DNA from: JBBRMW01 sp038239365
GTDB taxonomy: Bacteria > Chloroflexota > Anaerolineae > Aggregatilineales > UBA2796
Assembly (NCBI GenBank): GCA_038239365.1
Contig: JBBSEU010000008.1
Location: 1 to 47,033, forward strand
Direction: 5' to 3'
Length of the DNA stretch: 47,033 bases
The notes under the pieces are model-generated. The model worked only from the letters and a program-made list of their open reading frames with translations. It was not told the DNA's origin and ran no database searches. Both the position numbers and the translations under genes were made by a program. Shown in pieces: positions 1 to 8,327 of the stretch; position 1 is the first letter of the stretch; each line of letters begins with the position of its first letter.

Positions 1-314
1 CCATGCCTGCTATTCGGGAAGATGACCAGGTCATAATCTTTGTTAGCTTTTTCAAGTGCTTCTATTACAAGCATTGTATTTGAAGACGGCACATTATCGT
101 CCATCATTCCATGCGCAAGCATCAATTTACCTTTTAGATTTTTTGCATAAGTAGCACAACAATCGGCATCCATTTCGTAACCCTGGGTAAGAAAACCCTG
201 AGCTTCAAACCCTAGTGCCAAACCACCACAACCCGCAAACAGATCAATAATTGTTGCGTGATGTTGTTCGCTTGGTTGAAGTATAGAATTAAGTTCTGAA
301 AGGTAGGTAGACAT
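1..314 (-). CDS. Chimeric ORF: C5 DNA methyltransferase N-terminus joined to S9 peptidase C-terminus (3' end off window)
   Basis: The reading frame starts at ATG 314 and is open to the window edge (104 codons). Residues 22-41 hold a typical C5-cytosine methyltransferase motif I (DLFAGCGGLALGF), followed by a motif II-like stretch (YEMDAD, 46-51). From about residue 62 the sequence changes to the C-terminal end of a prolyl-oligopeptidase (S9) hydrolase: LAHGMMDDNVPSSNT with the catalytic Asp region, then EALEKANKDYDLVIFPNSRHG with the catalytic-His region. The methyltransferase PCQ motif IV and the peptidase nucleophile Ser are both missing, so neither activity is expected. The join lies near 130-135 and keeps the frame. 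It may be a real recombination scar or an assembly join. Recognition of both halves is by motif reading only. Confidence 0.7.
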   Translation of the reverse strand, partial: MSTYLSELNSILQPSEQHHATIIDLFAGCGGLALGFEAQGFLTQGYEMDADCCATYAKNLKGKLMLAHGMMDDNVPSSNTMLVIEALEKANKDYDLVIFPNSRH

Positions 315-502
315 ACCCCACAGTATAGCCTACTTACACCGTCACTGCAAACTGGAACCCGTATGTTGCGCCCGCGATGGCCGCCCTCATCTGTGGGTAG
401 CGAACGTTTGCGGGGCGCTCATCCAGCGGAACGAGAAGGATTCGCATCAAAAAATGGCTAACTGTGGCTATTCCCCTGATTCAGGTTTTTTCTTGCCCGC
501 TT

Positions 503-1341
503 TCAGTTGTTTTTCTGTTCGCGTTCCAACTTTTTGATGCTCTCAGCAGTTGGCAGGTCTTCAGGCATTTCTCCGCCAAAGCCTTTTATAGCCTCGCGTA
601 CCATTACGCCTGCTTCATAATGAACTTTATTGGCAGCGTCTTTGCCTCGGATATTTTCACGACGCAATTTACCTTCGGCTTGGGTACTACGAAACGAATT
701 AGCTGATAACTCGGCACTTCCCATATGATCAAGAATGTGTTGACTCGGTTTGAGTCCTTTTCGCTTATGAATATCTTGAGCAGTTAATCCGTGATACAAG
801 CCTTTGTAGCCATGATTCTGAAAAATACCGAAATCTTCACCCGTGATCACACCCGCAGTTTTAGCCGCTGATGCTAACTCCCTATTGTCTTTTGTTATGC
901 GTTTACGTAGTACCAATCGCTGAGCGTTTTCGTCGTACTCAGTTTGCTCTTAATGTTCGTTCTCGTCTGCTAATTCTTGACGCCGCGTTTGAACTGCAAA
1001 ATAGGTTTGGCCCAAAGCTACTACGCTTCTGCTCGGATCGGCGTTCTGAACGAGTAGATAACATGCGTAACGTGACAAGTGCATATCTTCAACTTCACGT
1101 TTGGCATCCGAGCCTATCATAACTATTTTTTTGCCGGGAAGAAATGAGCATCGACATCTTGACCACTGTTTTCACAAGCCATCTGAGCTTTTAGCAGAAC
1201 ATGCTTGAACTTGGAATAATTTGCGTATTCAAGAATCTGAAGTAAATCACGCGCTGACCAAAACTCGTTTCCTTCATTATCAAGGCGCATAGCCATTTCA
1301 AATAGAGATTTGCGAACATTATTTTCATTTGAAGGCAACAT
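503..1341 (-). pseudogene. dinD: DNA-damage-inducible protein D (DinD), disrupted
   Basis: Read on the minus strand, this encodes a full-length DinD-like protein (about 275 codons, the usual size) in pieces. The first 72 codons (from ATG 1341, with AGGAG upstream) include FWSARDLLQILEYANYSKF and ACENSGQD, then hit a TAG just after the A7 run at about 1126-1132. In another frame the protein continues (GSDAKREVEDM, LSRYACYLLVQNADPSR, ALGQTYFAVQTRRQELADE) to an in-frame TAA near 952. It then resumes in the same frame to the end (FQNHGYKGLYHGL, ILDHMGSAELSANSFR, MPEDLPTAESIKKLE). E. coli DinD is SOS-induced and inhibits RecA. One frameshift plus one nonsense codon make this copy non-functional unless they are sequencing errors. 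The right-hand fragment alone could start at TTG 916. Confidence 0.88.
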
Positions 1342-1513
1342 AATCTACTCCTATGGGTTATTATCAACCAACATCTCAAATATTAACCTAAGATTACCAT
1401 CGAGACTTTCCGGTCAACATGGCTAACTTATACTAAATAGACTTACTAAAACAAATTGACAACTACGCCATGCCTCCTTAGTGAGAGACATGGCTAAATC
1501 ACTTGTGAACTAA

Positions 1514-2842
1514 TTACTGGCTTCGCGTTCCGGCTTGCGAACCGCGTACCGTGCGCGTCAACAAACCGACCAGCGTAAACGGAATGCTGATCAAGGCACC
1601 AACAACCGTCAGTGCGATATAACCCGCACCGTGCCGATTTTCCAGACTGATCGTTTCGACACGATCCCCATCGGTTGTGTTCGGTTTCGGGCGAAGCAAA
1701 ACGAAGATCGTGATGATCGCCACGACTGCGAAAATGCCCGATAGCACAAAGTATGTCGCCGGACTTTGCAGCGCATCGCCAACGATAGCGGCCACACTTG
1801 TCCAACCGACGGCCAACAGTGCCAATGGCAGCATGACCTTCCAGCCGAACTGCATCAGGCGGTCATAACGCATACGCGGGATCGTGGCGCGTACCCAGAT
1901 CATGAACAGCAGGAATAGCACTACCTTCACGGCCAGCACGATTGGCCCCAAAATCGGCACCTGATCGACTAGGATGAAATGGTAACCGCCCAAATACATC
2001 GAGACGAAGATGATCCCGACGGCGATCATGCTGATGTATTCAGCCATGAAGAACAGCGCGAACTTCATGCCGCTATATTCGGTCATGTAACCCGCCGTCA
2101 GTTCCGTATCGGCTTCGGGTAGGTCGAAGGGCGTGCGGTTCGTTTCTGCAAACAGGGCGATCAGCAGGATCGCCGCAGACAGCGGATTTTGGAACACGTA
2201 CCAGCCCAGAATCGGTGGACTGGCTTGCGCGTTGATGATGTTCGCCAGACTCATCGTGCCCGCTAACAGGATCGGTACGGCCATCGTCAAGCCCATGCTC
2301 AACTCATAGCTAACCATTTGTGCCGAGGCACGTAGACTGCCCAGCATGGCGTACTTGTTATTGCTTGACCAGCCCGCCAGCGCGATTCCATAGGTGCCCA
2401 GACTCATAAAGGCCAGGATGTACAGCACGCCGACGTTCACATCGACCAGACCAAGCGGCACGCGATACCACAGGCCATCGAACCACGGGATGAGCAGCGG
2501 CGGGCCAAGCGGAATGACCGCCACGACCAGCAGCGCCGGGATCGTCTTGATCACCGGTGCCAGCCAGAACACGACTTTATCCGCTCCGGCAGGCACAATA
2601 TCTTCCTTGAAGATCAGCTTGACACCTTCGGCGGCAGGTTGCAGCAATCCCCACGGGCCAACGCGGTTCGGGCCGATGCGCTGTTGCAGCCAGGCCAGTA
2701 CCTTACGTTCCAGGAACGCGCCGTAGGCAAACGCCGTCAGCAGCGTGGCGAAAATGCCGAAACTGATGACCACTGCACGGATCAGGTTACAGCCGCCGTT
2801 TGTTGTACATTCGACGATCAGGTTTGGGTCAACGTTGAACAT
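1514..2842 (-). CDS. nuoH: NADH-quinone oxidoreductase subunit H
   Basis: This is the membrane subunit of complex I at the quinone-binding interface between peripheral and membrane arms. The family signatures are clear: RIGPNRVGPWGLLQPAAEG near residues 54-72, and NRTPFDLPEADTELTAGYM near residue 235. About eight hydrophobic helices fit the fold. At 442 residues it is longer than the E. coli protein (325); the excess is a C-terminal extension with two more hydrophobic segments (around 355-385 and 405-430) and a basic tail ending SQAGTRSQ. The start overlaps the end of nuoG by 14 bases, so the two are probably translationally coupled. It is the last nuo gene present: the usual nuoI-N do not follow. 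Confidence 0.96.
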   Translation of the reverse strand: MFNVDPNLIVECTTNGGCNLIRAVVISFGIFATLLTAFAYGAFLERKVLAWLQQRIGPNRVGPWGLLQPAAEGVKLIFKEDIVPAGADKVVFWLAPVIKTIPALLVVAVIPLGPPLLIPWFDGLWYRVPLGLVDVNVGVLYILAFMSLGTYGIALAGWSSNNKYAMLGSLRASAQMVSYELSMGLTMAVPILLAGTMSLANIINAQASPPILGWYVFQNPLSAAILLIALFAETNRTPFDLPEADTELTAGYMTEYSGMKFALFFMAEYISMIAVGIIFVSMYLGGYHFILVDQVPILGPIVLAVKVVLFLLFMIWVRATIPRMRYDRLMQFGWKVMLPLALLAVGWTSVAAIVGDALQSPATYFVLSGIFAVVAIITIFVLLRPKPNTTDGDRVETISLENRHGAGYIALTVVGALISIPFTLVGLLTRTVRGSQAGTRSQ

Positions 2843-5312
2843 CGCCCACTACCTCAGCTTTCTTAAGTGCGCCCGCAACAGGGGAAGCAGGTGTCGGTTG
2901 AATCGTCAGGTGACGTGGGAACAGCAGCGCCCCGGCAGGTGCCGCCGCATCGACCCGCGCATCGACTTCGTAATGCGTATCGTTGATCGTGACGACCACT
3001 TTATCGCCGTGAACGACGCCCATCCGATTCGCGTCATTCGTGTTCAGAACGACATAAGGGAGATCGATGTGCGTGTGCATGAGTTCACGACTGGCGAAGA
3101 ACTCCGGCTCACGATCATAAAGTTCTTTGACCGGGACTACCAGGAAATCACCGTCGGCGCGTTGCACCGGGATCGTTGTGCCGACAGGTTGCACGCTAAG
3201 TGCCGCGCCCTGACCTTCGGACTCGACTGCCCACTGTACGCCCAACCCGCCGTTATTGTCGTAGGCCGTGCCACCGTAGTACAGGTCTTGACCGCCCACG
3301 TCCGGTATCTGCTTTTCCGTGCGGGCAAGGTTCGGATAGCTCATTTGGGCATACAACGGAATGGCGCGGGTGATGTCCTGCATCACAGCGGCGGCGGAAA
3401 GTTTCGCCTTGCCACGTCCCAACTGCTGATTGATCTCTGCGAACAGCTTCCAATCGGCGCGCGCTTCACCGAGCGGCGCTTGTGCCGTGTAGAAACGCTG
3501 AACGCGATGTTCGCCGTTGGTGAATGAGCCGTCGCGTTCGGCGAAGCTCTGACGCGGCAAAACCACATCGGCGTTGGCGGCGGTCTCGGTCATGAACATT
3601 TCAACCGCGATCTTGAACGTTTCGCTGTGGACGGTGCTGAGCGAGTCATCACCCGTCACATCCGCATCAGCAAGGAACAAGACCGCCGGGTTTGACTTGA
3701 GGATTGCTTCGGTGGCTTCGCTGCTGAAGCCCATATCCCACGCACCTTGCGTGTTCGCGCCCGGCCATACCGCGATCAGGCCATTGTTCGGTTTGCCGAC
3801 GTGCCCCGTTTCGATCAAGAGGTTCGCGGCGGCTTGCATCAACGCGCCATGCCCCGCCCGATCCAGGCCTTCGCCACCCACGAAAATCACAAGGTTCTGC
3901 GTATCGCCGATCAACTCACGGATACCGTTGAGCGCCTCAACTTCTTTGCCGTACTCGTAGCGAACGTGATTCTTGCCCCACGTCCAGCGATCCGTTTCGG
4001 TGGGGCGGGCGTTGGCGACGATCAACTTCGCGCCACGTCCGGCGGCCACTTTCGCGCGCAGGTACCAGACGGGCGCTTCTTCCTCAAGGTTTGAGGCGAT
4101 CACAACGATGGTTGTTTCCTTGCCCATGTCCTTGAAGTTCGTGCCTGTCCCGACGCCGACCTTCTGGATCAATTCGCCGCCCGTCATGTTGGCAGGCCAC
4201 ACGCCCAATTGTGAACCGCCCGTGCCCTGTACCAATCGGCGCAGTTCAAACAGGTCTTCGTTGGAGAGCATTGGCCCGGCAATCGCGCCAACGCTGTTCC
4301 CGGCGGCGGTCATCTTCGTGGCGATCAGGGTTAGCGCCGCGTCCCATGTTGACGGGACGAGCTTACCATTCTGGCGAACCAGCGGCTGCATGATGCGTTC
4401 ATCGCTGCGGCTGTGGTGATGACCAAAACGGCCTTTATCGCAAATCCAGATTTCGTTGACCGATTCATTCTGGCGCGGCATGATGCGCTTGATCATCACC
4501 TTGCCGTTGAAATCCCGATCTTGGCGAGTCGAGGCGCTGATATTGCAACCCACCGGGCAGTGTGGGCAAATGCTTGGCACTTCTGTCAGTTCCCAGGGGC
4601 GCGCGCCGAAGCGGAAATCTGCCGTTGTGAGCGCGCCTACTGGGCAAATGTCCGTTGTATTGCCGCTGAAATAGGTGTCGAATTCGGGATCACTGACCGT
4701 GACGATCTGTAGGCGGCGGCCACGTTCGTGGAAAGCCAGCACCGGATCGCCCACGTATTCTTCCTGAAAGCGGGTGCAGCGCGCACACTGAATGCAGCGT
4801 TCCCGATCCAGGTAAATCAAATCGCCCAACGGGTAATGTTTGGCAAGGTGAATTTTGTCGTTGTAGTCAAAGCGGGTTGTGCCCGGTCCGTGACGGAGCG
4901 TCAGGTTTTGCAGCGGGCATTCACCGCCCTTATCGCAAATCGGGCAGTCGAGCGGATGACTGGTCAGCAGGAACTCGATAATATCGTCACGCGCATCGGT
5001 AACTTGCTTGGTAGCCGTGCGAACCGTCATGCCGTCGGTGACGTTGGTCGTGCAGGCCGTCGCCAGTTTGGGCTGCCAGCGTACCATCGGCTTACCCGCC
5101 GCATCGAACTGCTGCTGCTTGGTTTGCGGGTCAACCTGTACCGCGCCCAGTTCGACCAGGCACATCCGGCACATGCCGACAGGGGCGAGTTTCGGGTGGT
5201 AACAGAACACCGGAATGTCGTTACCCAACTGCTTGGCGGCGTCTACCAGGTTCGCCCCTTTTTGCACCTGGTAAGCGACATCATCAACGTAAATCGTAAC
5301 TGTATCGGCCAT
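2829..5312 (-). CDS. nuoG: NADH-quinone oxidoreductase subunit G
   Basis: The largest peripheral-arm subunit of complex I (827 residues) carries electrons through iron-sulfur clusters. The N-terminal 2Fe-2S ferredoxin domain has C-x10-C-x2-C (FCYHPKLAPVGMCRMC, residues ~36-51) and a later TACTTN cysteine. Then comes the His-Cys 4Fe-4S site (HPLDCPICDKGGECPLQN), a further cluster (RCIQCARC ... DICPVGAL), and an extra C-x2-C-x3-C...C group (CPHCPVGC ... WICDKGRFG) matching the N7 cluster site kept in E. coli and Thermus NuoG. The rest is a molybdopterin-oxidoreductase-like fold without expected catalysis, plus a C-terminal molybdopterin dinucleotide-binding-like domain. The start follows the TPR gene by 48 bases. 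Confidence 0.97.
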   Translation of the reverse strand: MADTVTIYVDDVAYQVQKGANLVDAAKQLGNDIPVFCYHPKLAPVGMCRMCLVELGAVQVDPQTKQQQFDAAGKPMVRWQPKLATACTTNVTDGMTVRTATKQVTDARDDIIEFLLTSHPLDCPICDKGGECPLQNLTLRHGPGTTRFDYNDKIHLAKHYPLGDLIYLDRERCIQCARCTRFQEEYVGDPVLAFHERGRRLQIVTVSDPEFDTYFSGNTTDICPVGALTTADFRFGARPWELTEVPSICPHCPVGCNISASTRQDRDFNGKVMIKRIMPRQNESVNEIWICDKGRFGHHHSRSDERIMQPLVRQNGKLVPSTWDAALTLIATKMTAAGNSVGAIAGPMLSNEDLFELRRLVQGTGGSQLGVWPANMTGGELIQKVGVGTGTNFKDMGKETTIVVIASNLEEEAPVWYLRAKVAAGRGAKLIVANARPTETDRWTWGKNHVRYEYGKEVEALNGIRELIGDTQNLVIFVGGEGLDRAGHGALMQAAANLLIETGHVGKPNNGLIAVWPGANTQGAWDMGFSSEATEAILKSNPAVLFLADADVTGDDSLSTVHSETFKIAVEMFMTETAANADVVLPRQSFAERDGSFTNGEHRVQRFYTAQAPLGEARADWKLFAEINQQLGRGKAKLSAAAVMQDITRAIPLYAQMSYPNLARTEKQIPDVGGQDLYYGGTAYDNNGGLGVQWAVESEGQGAALSVQPVGTTIPVQRADGDFLVVPVKELYDREPEFFASRELMHTHIDLPYVVLNTNDANRMGVVHGDKVVVTINDTHYEVDARVDAAAPAGALLFPRHLTIQPTPASPVAGALKKAEVVGDVQR

Positions 5313-5360
5313 GTGTAACTTCCTGGGTTTATACCTGGATTTATGAACGCTGAGTTATGA

Positions 5361-5924
5361 CTAATCGCGGTTCAACTGACGTAAGCCCGCCCGCGCCCGA
5401 TCCACATAAGAAGCATTGATGTATCCCCAATCCAATGCCTGATCGCGTGCGTCGGCTAGTTCGATTGCCCGCCTGAAATCAGCAGCGGCCAGATCATCGT
5501 CGCCGCCTTCGGAGTATACCTCACCACGCAGCACATAGTTAACCGGGGCGTTAGGATATGCTTCGATCTTGCGGGTCAGGGCATCGAGCCGAGAGTTAAC
5601 CTCACCCCCCCACCCCCTCTCCACAGGCAGAGAGGGGGAGTCGACTTCGGATGAGATCGATTCTTCCGTACTGGCTTCATCTTCGGCTGAAAGATCAGGG
5701 GAGTGAGGTTCGTCCTCTTCGGTGATAATCTCTACGTCGTCCGGCAAGTGTGCCGAATCAGTGTAGGCCAGTGTGTCCGGCTCGGCCTGAATGTGCGGTG
5801 TATGTACCGCGTCCGGTTCGTTGAAGTGAACCGACTCCGGGACTGCCCAGCCGCCCGCCGAATTGGAATCGTCGGGGAGTTCGGGCAGGGTTTCCGGCGC
5901 GTCGTGAAGCTCTTGATCGCTCAA
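5361..5924 (-). CDS. TPR-like hypothetical protein between nuoF and nuoG
   Basis: This 187-residue protein starts 3 bases after nuoF. The first ~105 residues are acidic and low-complexity (many E, D, S, P) and probably disordered. The C-terminal ~75 residues read like tetratricopeptide repeats (RLDALTRKIEAYPNAPVNYV, YSEGGDDDLAAADFRRAIEL, YVDRARAGLRQLNRD). The stretch SPSLPVERGWGGEVNS (residues ~96-111) is encoded by a palindromic repeat (5613-5638) of a type usually seen between genes, so the coding sequence seems to have absorbed a mobile repeat within its linker. Its place inside the nuo operon suggests an assembly or accessory role for complex I, but this is inference. No enzyme motif was seen. 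Confidence 0.75.
   Translation of the reverse strand: MSDQELHDAPETLPELPDDSNSAGGWAVPESVHFNEPDAVHTPHIQAEPDTLAYTDSAHLPDDVEIITEEDEPHSPDLSAEDEASTEESISSEVDSPSLPVERGWGGEVNSRLDALTRKIEAYPNAPVNYVLRGEVYSEGGDDDLAAADFRRAIELADARDQALDWGYINASYVDRARAGLRQLNRD
5613..5638. repeat. Palindromic repeat inside the TPR gene
   Basis: Perfect 9-base arms CCCCCTCTC (5613-5621) and GAGAGGGGG (5630-5638) surround an 8-base loop. A closely similar hairpin with the same CCCTCTCC/GGAGAGGG core lies at 21881-21902, and a degenerate one at 31290-31313. Here the element is translated in frame in the linker of the TPR protein, without a stop. Confidence 0.75.
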
Positions 5925-5927
5925 CGA

Positions 5928-7250
5928 TCAATCTCCGCCAGCGGCGACAGGCGCAGCAGCACGCGCGGCGGGTTTGGCGGCGGGTGCTTTAGCGGCGGGT
6001 TTAGCAGGCGGCTCGACATACGCTTCATACTCGTTGCGGAATAGCTTCAACGAGCTGACAATCGGGCTGGTAGCGAAGTCGCCCAACGCACACAGGCTCT
6101 TGCCCTGCATCTGTACCGCTACATCTTCGAGAATTTTTATATCGGTGGCGGTGGCCTTCTTGTCGATAATCGAATTCATCTTCTTTTCGAGCCAGTATGT
6201 CCCTTCGCGGCATGGTGTGCATTTACCGCACGATTCGTGCCGGAAGAAATAGGCCATACGCTGAGTCGCCCAGACCATATCGGTATCTTCATCGAGCATG
6301 ATCACCGACGCTGAACCCAGCACCGATCCAAGCGCGGCCACATCTTCATAGGTCAACGGCGTATCGAGTACCTTATCCGTCGCGGCCAGCAGCGGGCCAC
6401 TTGCGCCTGACGGCAGAATCGCCTTAAGTTTCTTGCCGTTGGCGATACCGCCCGCGTGCGTATAAATCAAGTCGCGGAAGGTCGTACCCAGCGGGAGTTC
6501 ATAGTTGCCGGGGTTAGCGACATGCCCGCTCATGCAGAAAACTTTGGTGCCAGGGCTTTTTTCCGTGCCGATTTTCTTGAACTCTGCCGCGCCGTTGACC
6601 ATGATGAATGGCACGTTGGCGAGCGTCTCCACGTTGTTGATTACGGTGGGGCGCGCATACAACCCTGCCACTGCCGGGAATGGTGGGCGCACGCGCGGCT
6701 GGCCGAGTTTACCCTCAAGGCTGTTCAGCAGCGCCGATTCTTCGCCGCAAATATACGCGCCTGCACCCAGGTGAACGTATACTTCACATGACCAATCTTT
6801 GCCAGCGATCCGATTGCCAACCCAACCCGCAGTACGCGCTTTTTCGATCTCGGCTTCGATGTTGTGCGCCAAGTCCCAGAATTCGCCGCGACAGTAAATA
6901 TAAACCGCCGTCGCCTGGATCGCATAGGCGCAGATCAATGCGCCCTCGATCAGAGCGTGCGGATTCTTTTCCAGAATTTCGCGGTCTTTGAAGGTGCCCG
7001 GCTCTGATTCGTCGGCGTTGACGGCCACATACTTGGGGCCTTCCACCTTCGGGACAAAGCTCCACTTCATACCCGTTGGGAAGCCAGCACCGCCGCGTCC
7101 GCGCAGGTTCGAGTCCTTCACCTGTCCGGTGACGGCATCGGGCGTCATGTCGAGCGCCTTGCGTAGCCCCTCATAGCCGCCGTTCTGAACATATACATCG
7201 AATTTGCCGATATCGGGGGTTTCCCGATTACGCAGGAGAATGTGTTGCAT
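5928..7250 (-). CDS. nuoF: NADH-quinone oxidoreductase subunit F
   Basis: This is the NADH- and FMN-binding subunit that starts electron flow in complex I. The FMN/NADH-binding glycine-rich motif GRGGAGFPTGMKW lies near residues 51-63, ICGEESALLNSLEG near 168-181, and the N3 4Fe-4S cluster motif ESCGKCTPCREGTYW near 340-354 with a fourth Cys in SLCALGDFA. The last ~35 residues are an Ala/Pro/Lys-rich tail not found in the E. coli subunit. The first 23 bases overlap the upstream membrane-protein gene in another frame, which argues for coupled translation. The total of 440 residues is normal for the family. Confidence 0.97.
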   Translation of the reverse strand: MQHILLRNRETPDIGKFDVYVQNGGYEGLRKALDMTPDAVTGQVKDSNLRGRGGAGFPTGMKWSFVPKVEGPKYVAVNADESEPGTFKDREILEKNPHALIEGALICAYAIQATAVYIYCRGEFWDLAHNIEAEIEKARTAGWVGNRIAGKDWSCEVYVHLGAGAYICGEESALLNSLEGKLGQPRVRPPFPAVAGLYARPTVINNVETLANVPFIMVNGAAEFKKIGTEKSPGTKVFCMSGHVANPGNYELPLGTTFRDLIYTHAGGIANGKKLKAILPSGASGPLLAATDKVLDTPLTYEDVAALGSVLGSASVIMLDEDTDMVWATQRMAYFFRHESCGKCTPCREGTYWLEKKMNSIIDKKATATDIKILEDVAVQMQGKSLCALGDFATSPIVSSLKLFRNEYEAYVEPPAKPAAKAPAAKPAARAAAPVAAGGD

Positions 7251-7767
7251 GATCGCCTATTCCATCTAGGATTACTGGTTCGGAAGTCTCTGAAGGATTA
7301 TCGCTTTTGATGCTATGTGCTGGCAAACCGAACGACGCCGCCCAACCAACGACGCCACTAAACAAGATCAACGTGAAGCCACAGACGGCAAGCATTGGCC
7401 CCGTATAGAGCGCCATGCCTGCCACATACATCAAGCCCAGGAAGCCGATAACCACCAGCCCGCGCAGCACGCCGCGCGAACCGCGTATCCAACCTCCCAA
7501 CAAGAAGACTGCGCCAACCAGCAGGATAATATACACCCCGACGTTGACCAGATCGCGCAAAATCAGTGTTAATGCAGGTTCATCACCATTTGGGGCAAAG
7601 CGCATCAGATGCGGACCAGTGCTGGTCGGTTGCGACGGATCGAGCGGCCAGCGCAGGGCTATCACGGCGATGAATGCGAACAGCCAGCCAAGCGTCGCCA
7701 CCACCAACGATCCGGCGGGCGCGCGCTCAATGGGTAAATCGTCATTCAACGCCTGCTCGTCACTCAC
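7228..7767 (-). CDS. Four-helix membrane protein between nuoE and nuoF
   Basis: This 179-residue protein has no recognised family. Four hydrophobic segments are visible: SLVVATLGWLFAFIAVIAL (~19-37), LVNVGVYIILLVGAVFLLGG (~72-91), GLVVIGFLGLMYVAGMALY (~102-120) and a final one around 124-147. The stretch between helices 1 and 2 is polar. It overlaps nuoE by 4 bases and nuoF by 23 bases, so it is firmly embedded in the operon. It could be a lineage-specific complex I accessory or assembly protein, although NuoE and NuoF are soluble. The layout somewhat recalls NuoJ/K-like or MnhB-like small membrane proteins, but no diagnostic motif supports that. Confidence 0.8.
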   Translation of the reverse strand: MSDEQALNDDLPIERAPAGSLVVATLGWLFAFIAVIALRWPLDPSQPTSTGPHLMRFAPNGDEPALTLILRDLVNVGVYIILLVGAVFLLGGWIRGSRGVLRGLVVIGFLGLMYVAGMALYTGPMLAVCGFTLILFSGVVGWAASFGLPAHSIKSDNPSETSEPVILDGIGDHATHSPA

Positions 7768-8276
7768 GGCAGCCCTTGTGCCTCGGTCAGCGTGCCACTG
7801 GACGCCTCAGCGCGCCAACTGTCGATGAGCGCCTTCATCTTTTCGAGGTCAAGGCTTTCGTGAAAATGGAAGTTGCATTGCAGCATCGGCGCTTTATCAC
7901 AGGCGGCCAGACACGTCACATGCTCAACCGTGAACAGGCCATCCTCGGTAGTGTCGTGATGATGATCCAGTCCGACGAGTTTAAGTAATCCTTCGTAGAA
8001 CTGATCGGCACCTTTGAGCGCACAGGGCAGATCGGTGCAGACTTGCAGCCAGAACTTACCCTTCGGCGTCTCGCGGAACATGGTGTAGAACCCGGCAATT
8101 GACGTGACCTGCGTCGGGTCCATTTCGCACACGTCGGCCACATCGGCAATTGCTTCGGGCGAAACCCAGCCGTATTGTTCCTGCGCCACGTACAGCATCG
8201 GCATCACCGCCGAACGCTTATCCGGGTAGCGGGCGAAAATTTGCCCGATTCGTTCGTTGTATTTTGGGTCAAGCAC
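7764..8276 (-). CDS. nuoE: NADH-quinone oxidoreductase subunit E
   Basis: This is the thioredoxin-like 2Fe-2S subunit that works with NuoF in the NADH-dehydrogenase module. The cluster ligands are visible as C-x4-C (VCTDLPCALKG, ~96-106) and C-x3-C (HVTCLAACDKAPM, ~133-145). The N-terminal helical part has the typical AVMPMLYVAQEQYGWVSPEA. The length, 170 residues, is normal. The start is GTG at 8276; AAAGGGA lies about 12 bases upstream. It is separated from nuoD by three non-nuo genes, which is unusual. Confidence 0.95.
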   Translation of the reverse strand: MLDPKYNERIGQIFARYPDKRSAVMPMLYVAQEQYGWVSPEAIADVADVCEMDPTQVTSIAGFYTMFRETPKGKFWLQVCTDLPCALKGADQFYEGLLKLVGLDHHHDTTEDGLFTVEHVTCLAACDKAPMLQCNFHFHESLDLEKMKALIDSWRAEASSGTLTEAQGLP

Positions 8277-8327
8277 GAAAATCTAATCCCTTTCTCGTGA
8301 AGTCTGAGTTGCTTCGTTGGTTTAACA

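Noticed and set aside
871..1122. Plus-strand ORF of 83 codons
   Set aside because: It lies opposite the middle of dinD, which makes sense on the minus strand; the protein has no recognisable features.
1442..1513. Terminator after nuoH
   Set aside because: No stem with a T tract was found in the gap after nuoH.
2745..3527. Plus-strand ORF of 260 codons antisense to nuoG/nuoH
   Set aside because: Arg/His-rich shadow of a GC-rich gene in the opposite strand; no binding site or family pattern.
4728..5318. Plus-strand ORF of 196 codons antisense to nuoG
   Set aside because: Falls entirely in the conserved nuoG N-terminal domain; composition is that of a shadow.
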